64,000 bases of DNA from contig CAJNOJ010000150.1 in NCBI GenBank assembly GCA_905250025.1, positions 62,001-126,000 of the forward strand, in the 5' to 3' direction. The notes beneath the pieces are model-generated. The model was given only the letters and a program-made list of their open reading frames with translations. It searched no databases and had not been told where the DNA came from. Below, piece after piece: positions 1 through 11,162 of the stretch; within the stretch, counting starts at the first letter, position 1; each line of letters begins with the position of its first letter. The DNA comes from Adineta ricciae (lineage: Eukaryota > Rotifera > Eurotatoria > Adinetida > Adinetidae). The translations under genes were made by a program, and so were the position numbers.

Positions 1-2520
1 GTGCGCTCGTCAGCAAACACTGCCGAATCAGCTGATCGACCTTTGGTATTGCAAGTAATCAATGAAGATCAGTTGCGAAGTCGAGCGTCGTCAACACGAT
101 CAGAAACTATAGAGCCTCCAAAAGTTACTACTTCTGAAGTTTATCCCGAACTACGTCGTTGTACTATTCGAGTATTCATACATTTATACATTCGTTCTCT
201 ACAAAGCATTTTCCATACGCTTTCTTTACGTTTTAGCGATCATCAAAATATCCTGACTTTGGTTTTCAAGTTGATCAATCATCAAATACATACAGTGGTG
301 CAGCTGGTTTTCAAATTAAACATCTAAAATCGAATTCTCCAGCTGAACGTACAAATATCGAAAACTACGATTATATTATTGAAGTAAACGGAAAAAATGT
401 TGAAAATGACGAATTGGAAGATCTTCGAGACGATATTAAAGAGATTTATAAAAATAAGAACAGCATCGAACTAGTAGTGATCGATGAAATCGGCTATCGG
501 TGGTATAAAACACATCGTTATCCTATTGATCCAAATTCAGCTAAGGCTAAAGTGACCCGGTATGTTTCATAATTTGATTCCTTTTTCAAAATCATCAAAA
601 ACATGTTTTTTCAATTTGGTTAGACATTATACACGTGCCTCACCTCAGAGCAGCCGAAGAAGTAGTACCAGTATAGAACCACCAGCTACAAGTATACCTA
701 GTGTGCAATCTCCCATATACCAGACACATATCAATGAACCACCACACAGAGATAATACAGACAACTACCGTCCATCTCATCACGACGATAAAAGTACCAA
801 GCTGCCAGGAAAACAAGTTGATTTGACCACAAGTCCAGATGCTAATTCGGGTATGACATCAGGAAATGATCAAAGAAACAACTATACAACTACTAGTAAA
901 ACTATCTATGTTTACTTTTCTGGAAAGGAATCCATTTGAATTTTTAGCTGCCGGCCAGTTGCCATCGTCTGGTAAAGGGTACCCACAATCACAATATCAC
1001 AATGGAACATCTTCAGCACATCTCGAAGGTCTATCAACACCTAGACCTCCATCACGTGCAAATGCAATTGATCTTATATCTGAAAAAGGTGTTCTTCGCT
1101 ATTATAATTTATCTAACGTCCGACATGAGTCCTGGGGATTCCGTTTGGATACCGAGCATGGGAAACATGTTATTGCAAATGTGAAACAGAATTCATTGGC
1201 AGGTAAAGGATATTGTTCGCCATCTTTTACAAGTAGAAACTGTTTTTTATGATGATCACTTAGAATCTGTTGGTCTAAAGAATGGTGACTGTATTATCGA
1301 AGTCAATGATGAAAATGTCGAAAATAACCCAAACTCAGGTACGAACTATTAAAAAATCTATAGAACTCTTAGTTTAGCAAGGTTCGCCATCGTCACAATA
1401 TGTTTCTGTTTTTATTCCAGAGGTGGTTCAGTTACTGAGAAGTGCATCGGCAAAAGGCAAGATGAGTTTACTAGTTGCACCTCATCTAGTTTACCAATTA
1501 CCGAAAAATTCACAAACATTTTCCCCAAAAACCAGCGAAGAAAGTTATTATAGTAATATTCCTTCTCAATTCGACAATGGTCTGTCATCAGCGAGAAGAG
1601 ATGATATTATTAATTTATCACATGAGCCATCCGATCCACTGCCACGTAAGAAATCTATGTTTAATTTCATAGAAGTCTCCTAATTAATCACTTGTTCATG
1701 TAGGCAAATGTTTACTTCTTCGTCATCCATCATCAAACAAGAAATGTGGCTTTGAAGTTCTCCAAAAAGAAGGTTATAAAACACCAATCGTCTCCAAAGT
1801 ATATCCCAATAGTCCAGCTAAAATAAGGTATGGAAAACTGTATTCTTGATAAACACCTCATACTTTTGCTTTGTTTCCAGTGGTCTAACAGAGGGTGATC
1901 ATATTGTTGCGGTTCAGTCAAGAAATGTTCAAACGTTCCCATCTGTTGATGACGTGATTGATCGTATTAGCCGGGACTTTGCCGAAGCAGGCGAAGTAGA
2001 ACTCTTAGTTCTGACTGGCCCAGCGTTTCAAGTCTTAAAACGAATTGGTGGAGAATTAAGAGACGAGGAATTCGATTATCAATCGCGAAACGTCAAATCA
2101 ATGCAACCGCGTTTATTCAGATTAGACTTTCAGCCTGATGAATATATGTTTGGACTTTCGTTTCGTCGTGAAAACTTGCTATACATCAGCCAAGTCGAAC
2201 CGGGCTCATCCGCCTATTGTCATGGCGTCAAACCAGGTGATATCGTTCTTGAAATCAACGGCCAAGATGTGAAATACACATCAGTGAGTGAAATCAAAGC
2301 ACTCATCGAAGAGAGTCAACAAAAACGAGGCTTGGATATCTTACTTATTGATTTTTATGGATATAAATATTCGGTAGAACACGCCATTCCATTGAATTCA
2401 TTTTTACCTTTCGTGCAAAAACGAAATGGATGTAAGTAGAAACTTCAGCTGACCTTCAATCTACTTTGCTTTGTTTTTTTAGCTACATCAGATAATATTC
2501 GCCATACGGTGTATTTATAA
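1..2520 (+). CDS. Multi-PDZ scaffold protein, NHERF/PDZK1-like (5' end outside window)
   Basis: The gene enters the window in frame and ends at 2518-2520 after a last short exon (acceptor near 2481). Four PDZ domains can be read. PDZ1 lies about 230-560 (carboxylate loop DFGF, later IIEVNGKNVEND). PDZ2 lies about 1080-1490 (SWGFRLD, GLKNGDCIIEVN). PDZ3 lies about 1700-2040 (KCGFEVL, GLTEGDHIVAV). PDZ4 lies about 2100-2390 (MFGLSFR, GVKPGDIVLEINGQDV). Ser/Thr/Pro-rich linkers separate them. Such proteins tether transporters and receptors beneath the plasma membrane through C-terminal peptide ligands. The protein itself ends HTVYL, which resembles a hydrophobic (class II) PDZ ligand. Exon joins between domains 1 and 2 are approximate. 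Order and number of PDZ domains suggest the NHERF3/4 group, but the missing 5' part prevents a firm assignment. Confidence 0.75.
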
Positions 2521-2873
2521 ACAAAGAAAATTAAAAAATATTCAATGAACTATAACAAATGCTGTGTTCGGCAGACGCTTTTTTTCCCCTGCTGTAAGAT
2601 TCTGTTTTCATTTTGTTTGTTCCTGCTTTATTTATCGAGAATACATTGCGATAGTTCGTTTATTTCCGATTTGATTTAGTATAAATGTGTACAAGTTGCT
2701 GATTATTCGAAATATTTGTATTTTGATTTCACAGTTTCATATCAAAAATAAATTTCTTCGCTTTTTTTTTCGTATTTCAAGTTGCATATGTGCAGAAGAA
2801 AATCAAATGTTATATCAAAATATCTTTATGTAACAAATTAGACTAACAAAAAATCAATATAAATTTTATCTTA
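2521..2873. other. Convergent intergenic region, no gene seen
   Basis: AT-rich sequence between the converging stop codons of the PDZ gene and the TAF1C-like gene. It contains AATAAA-like signals near 2747 and poly-T runs, as expected for two 3' UTRs. Confidence 0.6.
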
Positions 2874-5373
2874 TTATTCTAACGGAGGTTTCGTAGGATT
2901 TTCCGATGGCCACCATGGTCGATGCACTTCATTCCATAATGTTGATTCTCTGTTCGTTTCATTCAATTCATCATAATCAAAAATCTTCCGCCAATCATGT
3001 GTTGTTGATTGTGCCTCATCCTTGTAATGAAACAAACGAAATAAAGGTACAATTGAATCTAGAATTTCACATACAGTAGCATCGGATTGAACGTCATCTA
3101 GTTGTGATTTCCAATCTATCAGAGAGAAAATTCAGCATTTAATCGTACTGATCAACTGTTCTACCTTGAATCCAATTTCTTGCACGAGACATCTGCCCTT
3201 GGGTGGTTAATTCTGGCATACATTGACACATTGGACATTCGACAAGTTCAGCTGAAAAGAAATAATGTGTACTCATTGATGTATAGATTTGATCGTCCCG
3301 AAATTTACCTGGGATAGGTTTTTCTGTAGACTGATGATCGTTTTTAAATGTTGGAAAATCACGTAAAGATTTATGGGTCATTGCAGTAAGTGGCGTCACT
3401 ATTGTAAAATTGGTTGGCTCAGCATAATACGATAAACAAGCCTGACATTGAAATAGTGGCAGAAATCTGAAGTAAAGTTGTTAGGAACGAATGCTATTTG
3501 GAGTGGATGAAACAAACTTTGTTGACCAGTAATCATTTGCACGTTGAAAGCAATCTGGTGGCTTTTTGAATACATTATCAGGATCAGGATTCCATGTTTT
3601 CTCTTCATTTTTGTCGACGATTTCATCGAACAGCTGCACGTATATATTACCCGCACTGTTCAACTATAAAAATATGATCAACTTCGAATCGAATCAATTG
3701 GTTAGACTTTACTTGAAAGAGAAGAAACGACTTCGGATTAATTGTATTTGGCACAACAGTTAGATCTCGTGTGGGTACATCGAAATAGATTGATTGTGCT
3801 AATAACAATTCTTTCTTCGTATGACTAGCATTGCTTGTCGAATAGATTCGAGTATTTGATATAGGACAGACTTCCCATGAAGGACTCGTTTGCGTTAGAC
3901 GACGATGTTCATCAGTGCCATATTCAAGAATATTTGTATTAAACTGATCGTTGATCATAATTAGATGTTGATTATTCCACTGCGTTTGAGTGAACGATGT
4001 GGGCGGACGTAATAATTCATGATGAGAATGAATTGCCTTTTTCAAAGAAGAAGAAGAAGAAGAATAACAATCATATTTTGACAATTATAATTGTTTCCTT
4101 ACAGATCGATTGGGCATTCGCGAATCGATGATGACTAACGAATAGTCCGTAGTAAAAACATGTTGATAGGGATTCACTAAACTCGTTTTATAACCACGAA
4201 TGACTTCTGTTTCACCTAGATATGGATGATTAGTTCCCATTTTGAATAGTTCTTTGTATGATTCATTTCGTACACGTATATCGTATAGAATACACGAACT
4301 TTGATGATTATCAGCAATTGTGTACAGAAATGGTGATGCATCCCAATCGAGAAATATCTGTCGAGGAATGTGTGAAGAAGCAAGTTTTTCATCTGTTAAC
4401 TGATGGAGATAAGTGAATGTATCGTCATTGAAAAGATAAGTTCGATAATTCTTGTCAATACAAATTGCATTCGACGAAATATATGGATTGAATGTTAATG
4501 CAAGTATCGATGTATGATCCGACGTTTCAATATAAGAAGCCACCGAAGAATTGCTAGTTGTTGTATTGTATGAATAAAGTGCCAAACCATTCTAAAGAAA
4601 TATATATAGAGAAAAATAATAGCTTTATCTCTATTCAAATAGTCTGAGTATACGTGATTTGCAACGGCAATGTTTAATAACTGTTCATTTTCGACAAAAC
4701 AATCTAGTAGTTTGATTGAACTCGATGTTTCTATGACATGTCTTCGTTGTGGAGTATTAGATAAATGATCAGTAGTGTTCGACCAAAGTTCATCATAGAT
4801 ATGATCTGATAATGATTGAATATCTGAGAAGAAACGAATGATTGGAAGATTATCAGAGGAGGAAGATTTTCTTTACTGAGTTGGTTCTTTTTTGTAACAT
4901 AGATCAGATGATTCTGTTTGGCAATTAGACGAATGGAATTGTTTTTATATTTCTACAAAAAACGAACGTTTCGTTAAATGTTCACGAGTAATATCAATGT
5001 ACTCATTCGCATTTACTGTTGACAATGTATATTTATTCATATGAGTCAAATCTTCCATTGCAACTACAAGAAAGGAGTATATTTGTAATCATAGCGAAGA
5101 AAAACAATATACCCGAATATGTAAATGGTGGTGCTGTTGCTCGAAGAGTAGGTGCGTGAGTAGAGGGAGCGATTTTCTGCATCACAAACTTCCGATTAAT
5201 CGAGAAATCCTACACATCAGAACAAACTTTCGCGATACAAATAAGGTTTTATGCTAAAAATGACTAACCATAGTAGTGACAGGCCATTGATCTAGTAGAA
5301 TCTCGTGTGGTTGGTCATCGAATGTTAAACATTCAGGATAGAGAAGATCGGGAAATTCTAAATTTGATGCCAT
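2874..5373 (-). CDS. TAF1C: TAF1C-like RNA polymerase I transcription factor subunit
   Basis: Multi-exon gene. The start ATG is at 5373 (MASNLEFPDLLYPE) and the stop at 2874-2876 (ending KPPLE). TAF1C is a subunit of the SL1/TIF-IB complex, which recruits Pol I to rDNA promoters in the nucleolus. Two stretches resemble the TAF1C core. In exon 4085-4585, beta-propeller-like segments end in a block around HVFTTDYSLVIIDSRMPNRS, comparable with the vertebrate block about sensing promoter-bound Pol I. Further on, NPKSFLLFQVxxxGNIYVQL matches the family block GLVLFQLSAAGDVFYQQL. The intron near 4036-4102 carries a CTT-repeat polypyrimidine tract that looks like a Ser run if translated. Divergence is high, as is usual for this family, so a different WD-like protein is possible. 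Internal exon limits between 4600 and 5370 are uncertain. Confidence 0.68.
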
Positions 5374-5585
5374 TTCGTTTTATTTCTAGAAGTAAAGACG
5401 GTTGTAGTAATACAAGTCTGTCTGCCATCTTTATTGGATAGCATTATACCAATAAAAAATTTGACATATTATCTATGGAGATTTTAATAAGAATACTGAT
5501 TGGAGAACTGAACCAATCCAATCGCTAATCTGAAAAGAATCTATGCATGTTGGATTGATATTATTTCTGATGTAAAAAGTCAAAT
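5374..5585. promoter_or_regulatory. Compact divergent promoter region (TAF1C-like / phytochelatin synthase)
   Basis: Only 212 bases separate the two ATG codons of oppositely oriented genes, so both 5' UTRs and promoters must lie here or overlap the first exons. No TATA box or named site is convincing. Confidence 0.45.
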
Positions 5586-7131
5586 ATGACTAGTTCGAAA
5601 GCATGTCGTTCGTCTACAAGTCTTGAACAACCATATGGAAATATCTCAACACGATGTACACCTGGTTGGCATCGGCGTCCATTACCAAAACTGGCTATTC
5701 CATTCAATTCTGATCATGGCAAACGATTGTTTCGCGAAGCACTTCTCACTGATGGTTTACATGGATATTTTAGCCTAGCCGAGACATTTCATACACAAGC
5801 TGAACCATCCTACTGTGGTCCTGGCACACTTTGCATGGGTTTGTTCTACTGATTTTTCTCAATAAAATCATCAGTCCTACTCTACTATAGTATTGAACAG
5901 TTTAAATATTGATCCAGGCACAATCTGGAAGGGTAATTGGCGTTACTTCGATGAACATACACTTCGTACATGTGACAAACGCAAACCAAAAGAGAATCCG
6001 CTAGAAAATGTTTTAGAACAAGGCATTACATTTGAAGAATTCCTTTATCTTGCTGAATGCAATGGTGCATCGATTATTCCATACCTTGCTTCGAATACAA
6101 CACTTGCACACTTCCGTTCAGCTATATTAGCTGCTTGTACACGTCGTTTAGATGATGTTCGTCTTGTATGTAGTTACAATCGAAGCGTTCTGGAACAGAC
6201 AGGTACAGGACATTTCTCACCGATTGCTGGATATCACTCCGAAGAAGATTTGGTTCTAATTCTCGACGTTGCAAGATTTAAATATCCATCACATTGGATA
6301 CCAGCTGAGTTACTTTGGCAGTCAATGTGTACAATTGATTCCGCAACAAATAAATCTCGTGGATTTTACCTAGTTGCAAAATGGCCACGTGATTTCTCGA
6401 CGCAATGTGGTGTAAATAATTGTGAAGACGATAATGGGCAAAATTTAGCAATCGAGAAAATATTTTGTTCGTCCGAAGAAACTCTGTCATTATTCATCGA
6501 AAATCATCTTCATCCGCTCGCTAATTCGAACTTATCATTCGAGTCATTAGTTATTACAGTTCTACAAGCATTGCCACCAGTCGTTATACAACAAACGACA
6601 AAATGGACGTTTGATGTCATGCAAAAGTATCGCTTAGATGCAATTTCCAAGTCCAAATGCGATCAAGAATGCCAGTGCGTGAATATTTTTCAATCCTATC
6701 CATCATTTTTACCAGAAAATGTCAGTGAGAATTTCGTTGTTGACGATGCCGATTGCCGAAAGCCGTGTGCTCGTGTCACTCGTTCACATGTGCATGCGTA
6801 TGCCATGCCGACCCGATGTGCTCTCGCCCCTTTTGTCGAACTATTTCAGATCGAGAGTAATCGAAAATTATATGAAAAATTCGAACAGATGAATATCGAA
6901 CAACACTTAACTTTGACAGAAAATAAACCGATGTACTTATTCGGTGGTTTGTCATCGATGGTTGATGATAATGGCATGACGAAAAGAATTGAATGCGGAT
7001 TAACTACGATCTTTTTCTATGCACTTCGGACAGAGACGTTCCTTTCGATTGTTGATTTATTCGATTCAAGTAATGTGTCAAACGAACTGAAAGATGAAAT
7101 TAATTATGCTAAAGCTTGTTTTGGATTGTAA
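5586..7131 (+). CDS. PCS: Phytochelatin synthase (glutathione gamma-glutamylcysteinyltransferase)
   Basis: Exons 5586-5838 and 5891-7131 join in frame (CxM-V-LNSL) to give 497 aa. The enzyme condenses glutathione into phytochelatins, which chelate cadmium and other metals in the cytosol. The papain-like triad of the family is visible. Cys77 sits in SYCGPGTLC after a FxTQAEP block, His192 in TGHFSPIAGYH, and Asp210 in LILDVARFKYP; the His-Asp spacing of 18 equals that of plant PCS1. The C-terminal half (after about residue 260) is less conserved and contains Cys pairs (CGVNNC, CDQECQC, DCRKPC) typical of the metal-sensing region. Length is near that of plant enzymes. Animal PCS is known from nematodes and other invertebrates, so transfer from outside animals is not implied by presence alone. 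Confidence 0.93.
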
Positions 7132-7363
7132 AACTTGATTTTTCCAATAAATATGTTTTCGGTTTGAGAATCTATGATGATATTGACGACATCTATGTTT
7201 GTCTCAGAGTGCGAACGTCAAAACAGAGGTATTTCTATCTTAACAACATTTTGTATGTCAGTGCAGTTTGTGTGTACGTATGAATTGCCTGATAGAATTT
7301 TCTTCAGTGTTTTCTTAGAAGATATAAAATCAAAACTCAAACTCATCTGTTATGACCTTTTAG

Positions 7364-7971
7364 ATGGCTAACAAACCGAGCGCCCCAGTTATGAATCCTA
7401 TTGAACAATCAGGAACTGATTATCTTCAAATGCATCGCATATATGATCTTTTTCATAATCTATCCGCATCTTTAGTTTATAATAAACCAGGTAATGGAAA
7501 AAGACACACATTGTTCTCGTAATCATTACTTCATATTGCAATTTTTTGTCAAAATTGATTAGAGGATCCAAAAGCATTCATGATAAACTATCTTGAACAA
7601 TTGAAAAAAGCTCGATTAGCCGGTCTGGCTTCCCCGTCTCTGGTCGATGACAAAGACCTAACGTCTATTTTCCGTATGTTGGATCCTGCAGGCCATGGGC
7701 ACATCACATATTCACAATATGCCTCTAGTAAGTTCCCTTCTCTTTTCAAATTCATTGATCTGACGTAAACGTTCGTTTCTCAAGCCATGGAAGCTCTTGG
7801 TGTACCTACGTATAACACATCACCGGCTGGAAAAGACAATGATCGTATTACATTCGAGACATTTTCACAAGAAGCGTAAGACTAATGCCAAATTTTGAAA
7901 AGATCTCTTCGACGAGTGTTTTGTTTTCTAGACGAAAACGGCTAAACGAATTGAATGCTACATATCATTAA
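7364..7971 (+). CDS. EFCAB10: EFCAB10-like EF-hand / RIIa-type small protein
   Basis: Four exons (7364-7490, 7563-7727, 7785-7875, 7932-7971) give 140 aa. The N-terminus (DYLQMHRIYDLFHNLSASL, then a K/N-P-E-DPK-F block) resembles the dimerisation/docking fold of RIIa proteins. It is followed by DLTSIFRMLDPAGHGHITYSQY, one degenerate EF-hand loop that matches the human EFCAB10 layout (NLTSVFEMMDPSGRGYITLAQY). EFCAB10 is a poorly characterised protein associated with ciliated tissue. The ATG directly follows an apparent acceptor (TTTTAG), so the 5' UTR is probably in an upstream exon. Start choice rests on similarity to the family N-terminus. Confidence 0.75.
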
Positions 7972-8467
7972 CGATTTACATTTGATTGCTCATATAATTT
8001 TCTCTCTCTTTTCTTTCCATAATAATTAATGTGTTCCATGCAAAAGATATCTTTGGTTTCGAGCAAATATGATCTTGAGTATAATTTCATTCGAAATGAC
8101 GAAACAAAACAAAAGCGAGCACCCGTAGTAATCGAGTAATTCCATCTTTTTTGCTATTCTTTGTTTGTCTGTTACCAATAATAACAAATTTCATCAATAC
8201 TTTGACTTCAGTACAGTTCACGGATGAATGTTGAAATCGAAGAATAAACATGATTGGTAATTATCAAATGTCAAATAACAAATCAAGCCATACAAATTTG
8301 TGTTCTTTCTCTATGAGAAACATTTCAAGGAGAGGATTGATATTAGTTGAAATAAATAATAACCAAGCTGATTCGTCTCTCTCTCTTCCTCTCTCTCTTC
8401 GTTAACATTTTCAGTTTTATGCTCTTCGTAATAAGTAGCGTTTAATTACGTAATTCAACAGAGAGAA
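7972..8467. other. Intergenic, no gene seen
   Basis: AT-rich spacer between the EFCAB10-like gene and the next plus-strand ORF. A CT-repeat run (about 8380-8400) and no coding signal were found. Confidence 0.5.
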
Positions 8468-9127
8468 ATGATCGACTATGAGTTTTATTACGAGCAATAT
8501 CGTCGGGAGCCGAGAAGGTCAACGGCTACTCAAAAAGATCTATTAGATTATCATTCAGCTATTTCAACTGCCACTTCCAATAATTGGTCACAACCTGTCA
8601 AACGATCGCTTGCTACAACATGTATTGATGGCAGTAAACTACCAAGTACATATGAGAATCCTTATCAAGTTAAAGATTCGTTTCCGAAAGGGAAGTTTCG
8701 ACGAAAACCGCTCGTCGCATACGAAAAGAAATCGCGAGAAGCAACATCAATCATCGATAGTAGACCAGTTGCATCTGAAAAAAGCCGAACATCGTTGTCA
8801 ATGACTCCAAATCGGCCTGATATGACGCAATCGAAGAGTACACCCAGTCGAATTTCTAGTGCTTTTGTGTATGACGAGAAGGATAGCACTGCGAAGCTTT
8901 ATGGACGCCGTGCAACGGCACATGCGAACGGTTGGGTACGTCGATATAAATCAGTGAATCAGTCCCATGTAATAACGAATTTCCTACACGATTTGGAACG
9001 ACATCAGAAACATTTTTTCCGAAAGCGAACGTGTCAACCGCAACCATCACCGTTCTCACCTTCATCGTCCGCGTCATCGTTCGATCTGGACCTTCTGCTG
9101 AATAAACGTAGACGAAAGAAATGTTAA
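8468..9127 (+). CDS. Unknown single-exon protein, basic and Ser-rich (219 aa)
   Basis: An uninterrupted ORF of 219 codons begins MIDYEFYYEQYRREP. I recognise no family. The protein is basic, with clusters such as KGKFRRKP near the middle and NKRRRKKC at the extreme C-terminus, a possible nuclear localisation signal. It has a Ser/Pro-rich tail and no membrane segment or signal peptide. A central segment (GRRATAHANGWVRRYKS, then ITNFLHDLERHQKHFF) looks most protein-like and may be a short folded or helical element. Codon use resembles that of neighbouring genes. It is intronless among intron-rich neighbours. Confidence 0.6.
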   Translation: MIDYEFYYEQYRREPRRSTATQKDLLDYHSAISTATSNNWSQPVKRSLATTCIDGSKLPSTYENPYQVKDSFPKGKFRRKPLVAYEKKSREATSIIDSRPVASEKSRTSLSMTPNRPDMTQSKSTPSRISSAFVYDEKDSTAKLYGRRATAHANGWVRRYKSVNQSHVITNFLHDLERHQKHFFRKRTCQPQPSPFSPSSSASSFDLDLLLNKRRRKKC

Positions 9128-9407
9128 CAGTGTCAAGTAGTAAAAAGACGAACTAGACACGTGGAACAAAACATCGGATTGCTTTTTTTCTCATCTTTTG
9201 AAGATAAAGAACACGCTTCTCTATATGCTTTGAAATACACACACAGCTCGTATGTATCTAAGTCTCGTACTTCTTCATCGAACCGTCTGAGCAACAATGA
9301 CCTCTATCGCCTGTTTGTATAAGATTGTTAGTAAATATAAAGAAAGAAAACAGGGATATATAGTAGTCATTCTATAAATAGTATTATTTTTCATAAGAGT
9401 GCATTCA

Positions 9408-10187
9408 ATGACTAGTCAAAAAGTTTATCGAATTCTTGCATTCGGAGACAGCATCACTGAAGTATGATTTTGCGACATATTCAGCAAACACATTGGATGT
9501 TGTTTTTCGACTGCTCTAGGGTTTTCATTTTGCTGGATTTCGTTTCCATCCGTACACGATTAAACTGGCAGAATTGATCCGAAATCATTGTGAATGGACG
9601 TATAACGGTTCTTCCGATCGCCCACAAATCGAAGTAAACCGACTACTTAAAAGTTTCTTTTCATTCTTCAAATTCAGGTTAGAGTATGTGGCCGAAGTAA
9701 TGAGTGTGTACTTGGTGGTATGATTGATCGTCTGCGCAAAACTCTGTCCGATGCCGTCGAAGAAGGCCACTATTATCGTTGGATCATCATCTTAGGTGGT
9801 ATTCATGATTTGGGCTTAGGTGTAAAACCTGACATGATTTTCGACGGATTAAAACAGATGTATAACATGGCATATGAACACGGTGCAAATCTGGTGATAA
9901 TGACTATTAATGAAACAGGTCGTTTGAAAACAAATGATCCTCGTGATCTCGATCGGCATACATTGAACACATTGATCAAGAAATATGCATGGGAAAATCA
10001 CTATGCTGGTGGACGGCGAACTTTCTGTGTAGATATTAATGAAGCTATTCCATGGCACCGGCCAGATTTAGATCAAAAGAAAATACTATGGGATGATCAC
10101 ATGCATTTGACACCCAAAGGTTACGATTTGATTGGTACACTGATATTTCAAACCATTGTCGATCATCTGAATCTAAGAGATATTTAA
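9408..10187 (+). CDS. SGNH/GDSL-family hydrolase with altered block III
   Basis: Exons 9408-9461, 9520-9633 and 9678-10187 give 225 aa. SGNH hydrolases are esterases or lipases acting on acyl or acetyl esters through Ser-Asp-His. Block I is ILAFGDSITE (nucleophile Ser15). Block V is WDDHMHLTPKGYDLIG, which supplies Asp and His. Block III reads LGGIHDLG where the family normally has GxND, so the oxyanion-hole Asn appears to be His (codon CAT). No signal peptide is evident, so a cytosolic enzyme is likely. Its substrate cannot be told. The compact one-domain layout is common in bacteria, fungi and plants, so horizontal acquisition is possible but not shown by this sequence. Confidence 0.85.
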
Positions 10188-11162
10188 AACGAAAGAAAAT
10201 TTCATCCGAAACTCCTTGCTCAGTCTTTCGTCGTCTTCTTTTTTCTTTTTTTATACCAATGCAGGTGGATAGAGAACCGTCTGTCTAATTTTATCATTCG
10301 TACATAATCTCGCATTCTCTTTTTTTCATATTCTCCTCGTGTTATTGAAATGTAGATGAAAAATACAGGACTTCTTCTTTGTTAAGTTATTGTAGATTAA
10401 TAAAATTATTTTGCGAACATATTAGATAGACGCTTTTTTCTGATTAAATGTGTTGAATATTCATTTTATTTTTAAAATAAACAGACTATAGTTGTTTGCG
10501 AAAAATATGTCACGATGTGTGACAAGGTCTTGTTTTCTGCGGAAAATCGAATGTACCTAAATATACATTCAGACGGTAGGCAACTGCTGTTATTTTTGCA
10601 ACGCGCCAAGAAATGTCGCGAAAAGGCGCTCAGGTCCCTTTTTACTATGCACACCAACGAAATAAAATTTATATAGAGAATTTCTGCGTAACAATGAACG
10701 AGCTTTCAGATTACCGAAATTAATATTAATGAAATCTGTTTGTCAACGCCTGAACGATACTCGTTTTTCTGTTATTAGTCAAAAAATTTCATTGAATAGC
10801 CTCGTGTGAGTTCTATGAAAAGGCACATTGATCGACATGTGACGTGAGCGTTGCCCGATGCATGTTGTCGACACGTATGCACGCATCTGATTAAAATCAA
10901 GCGACATAAACAACAAATCTGGGAATAAAAAAGCAACTTTATTTTGACATATGGTTCGATCTTGAAATAACTTTTAATCGGCAAAAATCAATGGATCGAC
11001 CAGAATCTTGAAAGTCAAATATGCACAAGAGAAGTCTGTATGTTTTCAAAACGACATTTCCGCTACTTTTCGCATGTTCGCCATTAATTATTGAAGAGGT
11101 TCTATGTTTATATAAATCGATGTTGCAAATAAGTACTTTCATATTTGTCTTCTTCTACAAAA
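10188..11162. other. Intergenic, no gene seen
   Basis: About 1 kb between the SGNH hydrolase and the P450. AATAAA-type signals near 10400 fit the hydrolase 3' end. The small ORFs here have no protein character that I can support. The P450 promoter should lie in the right half. Confidence 0.5.

Noticed and set aside
4040..4070. Poly-Ser run in the TAF1C-like protein
   Set aside because: It lies in the CTT-rich polypyrimidine tract of an intron; the exons join as MPNRS-AIHSHHELL.
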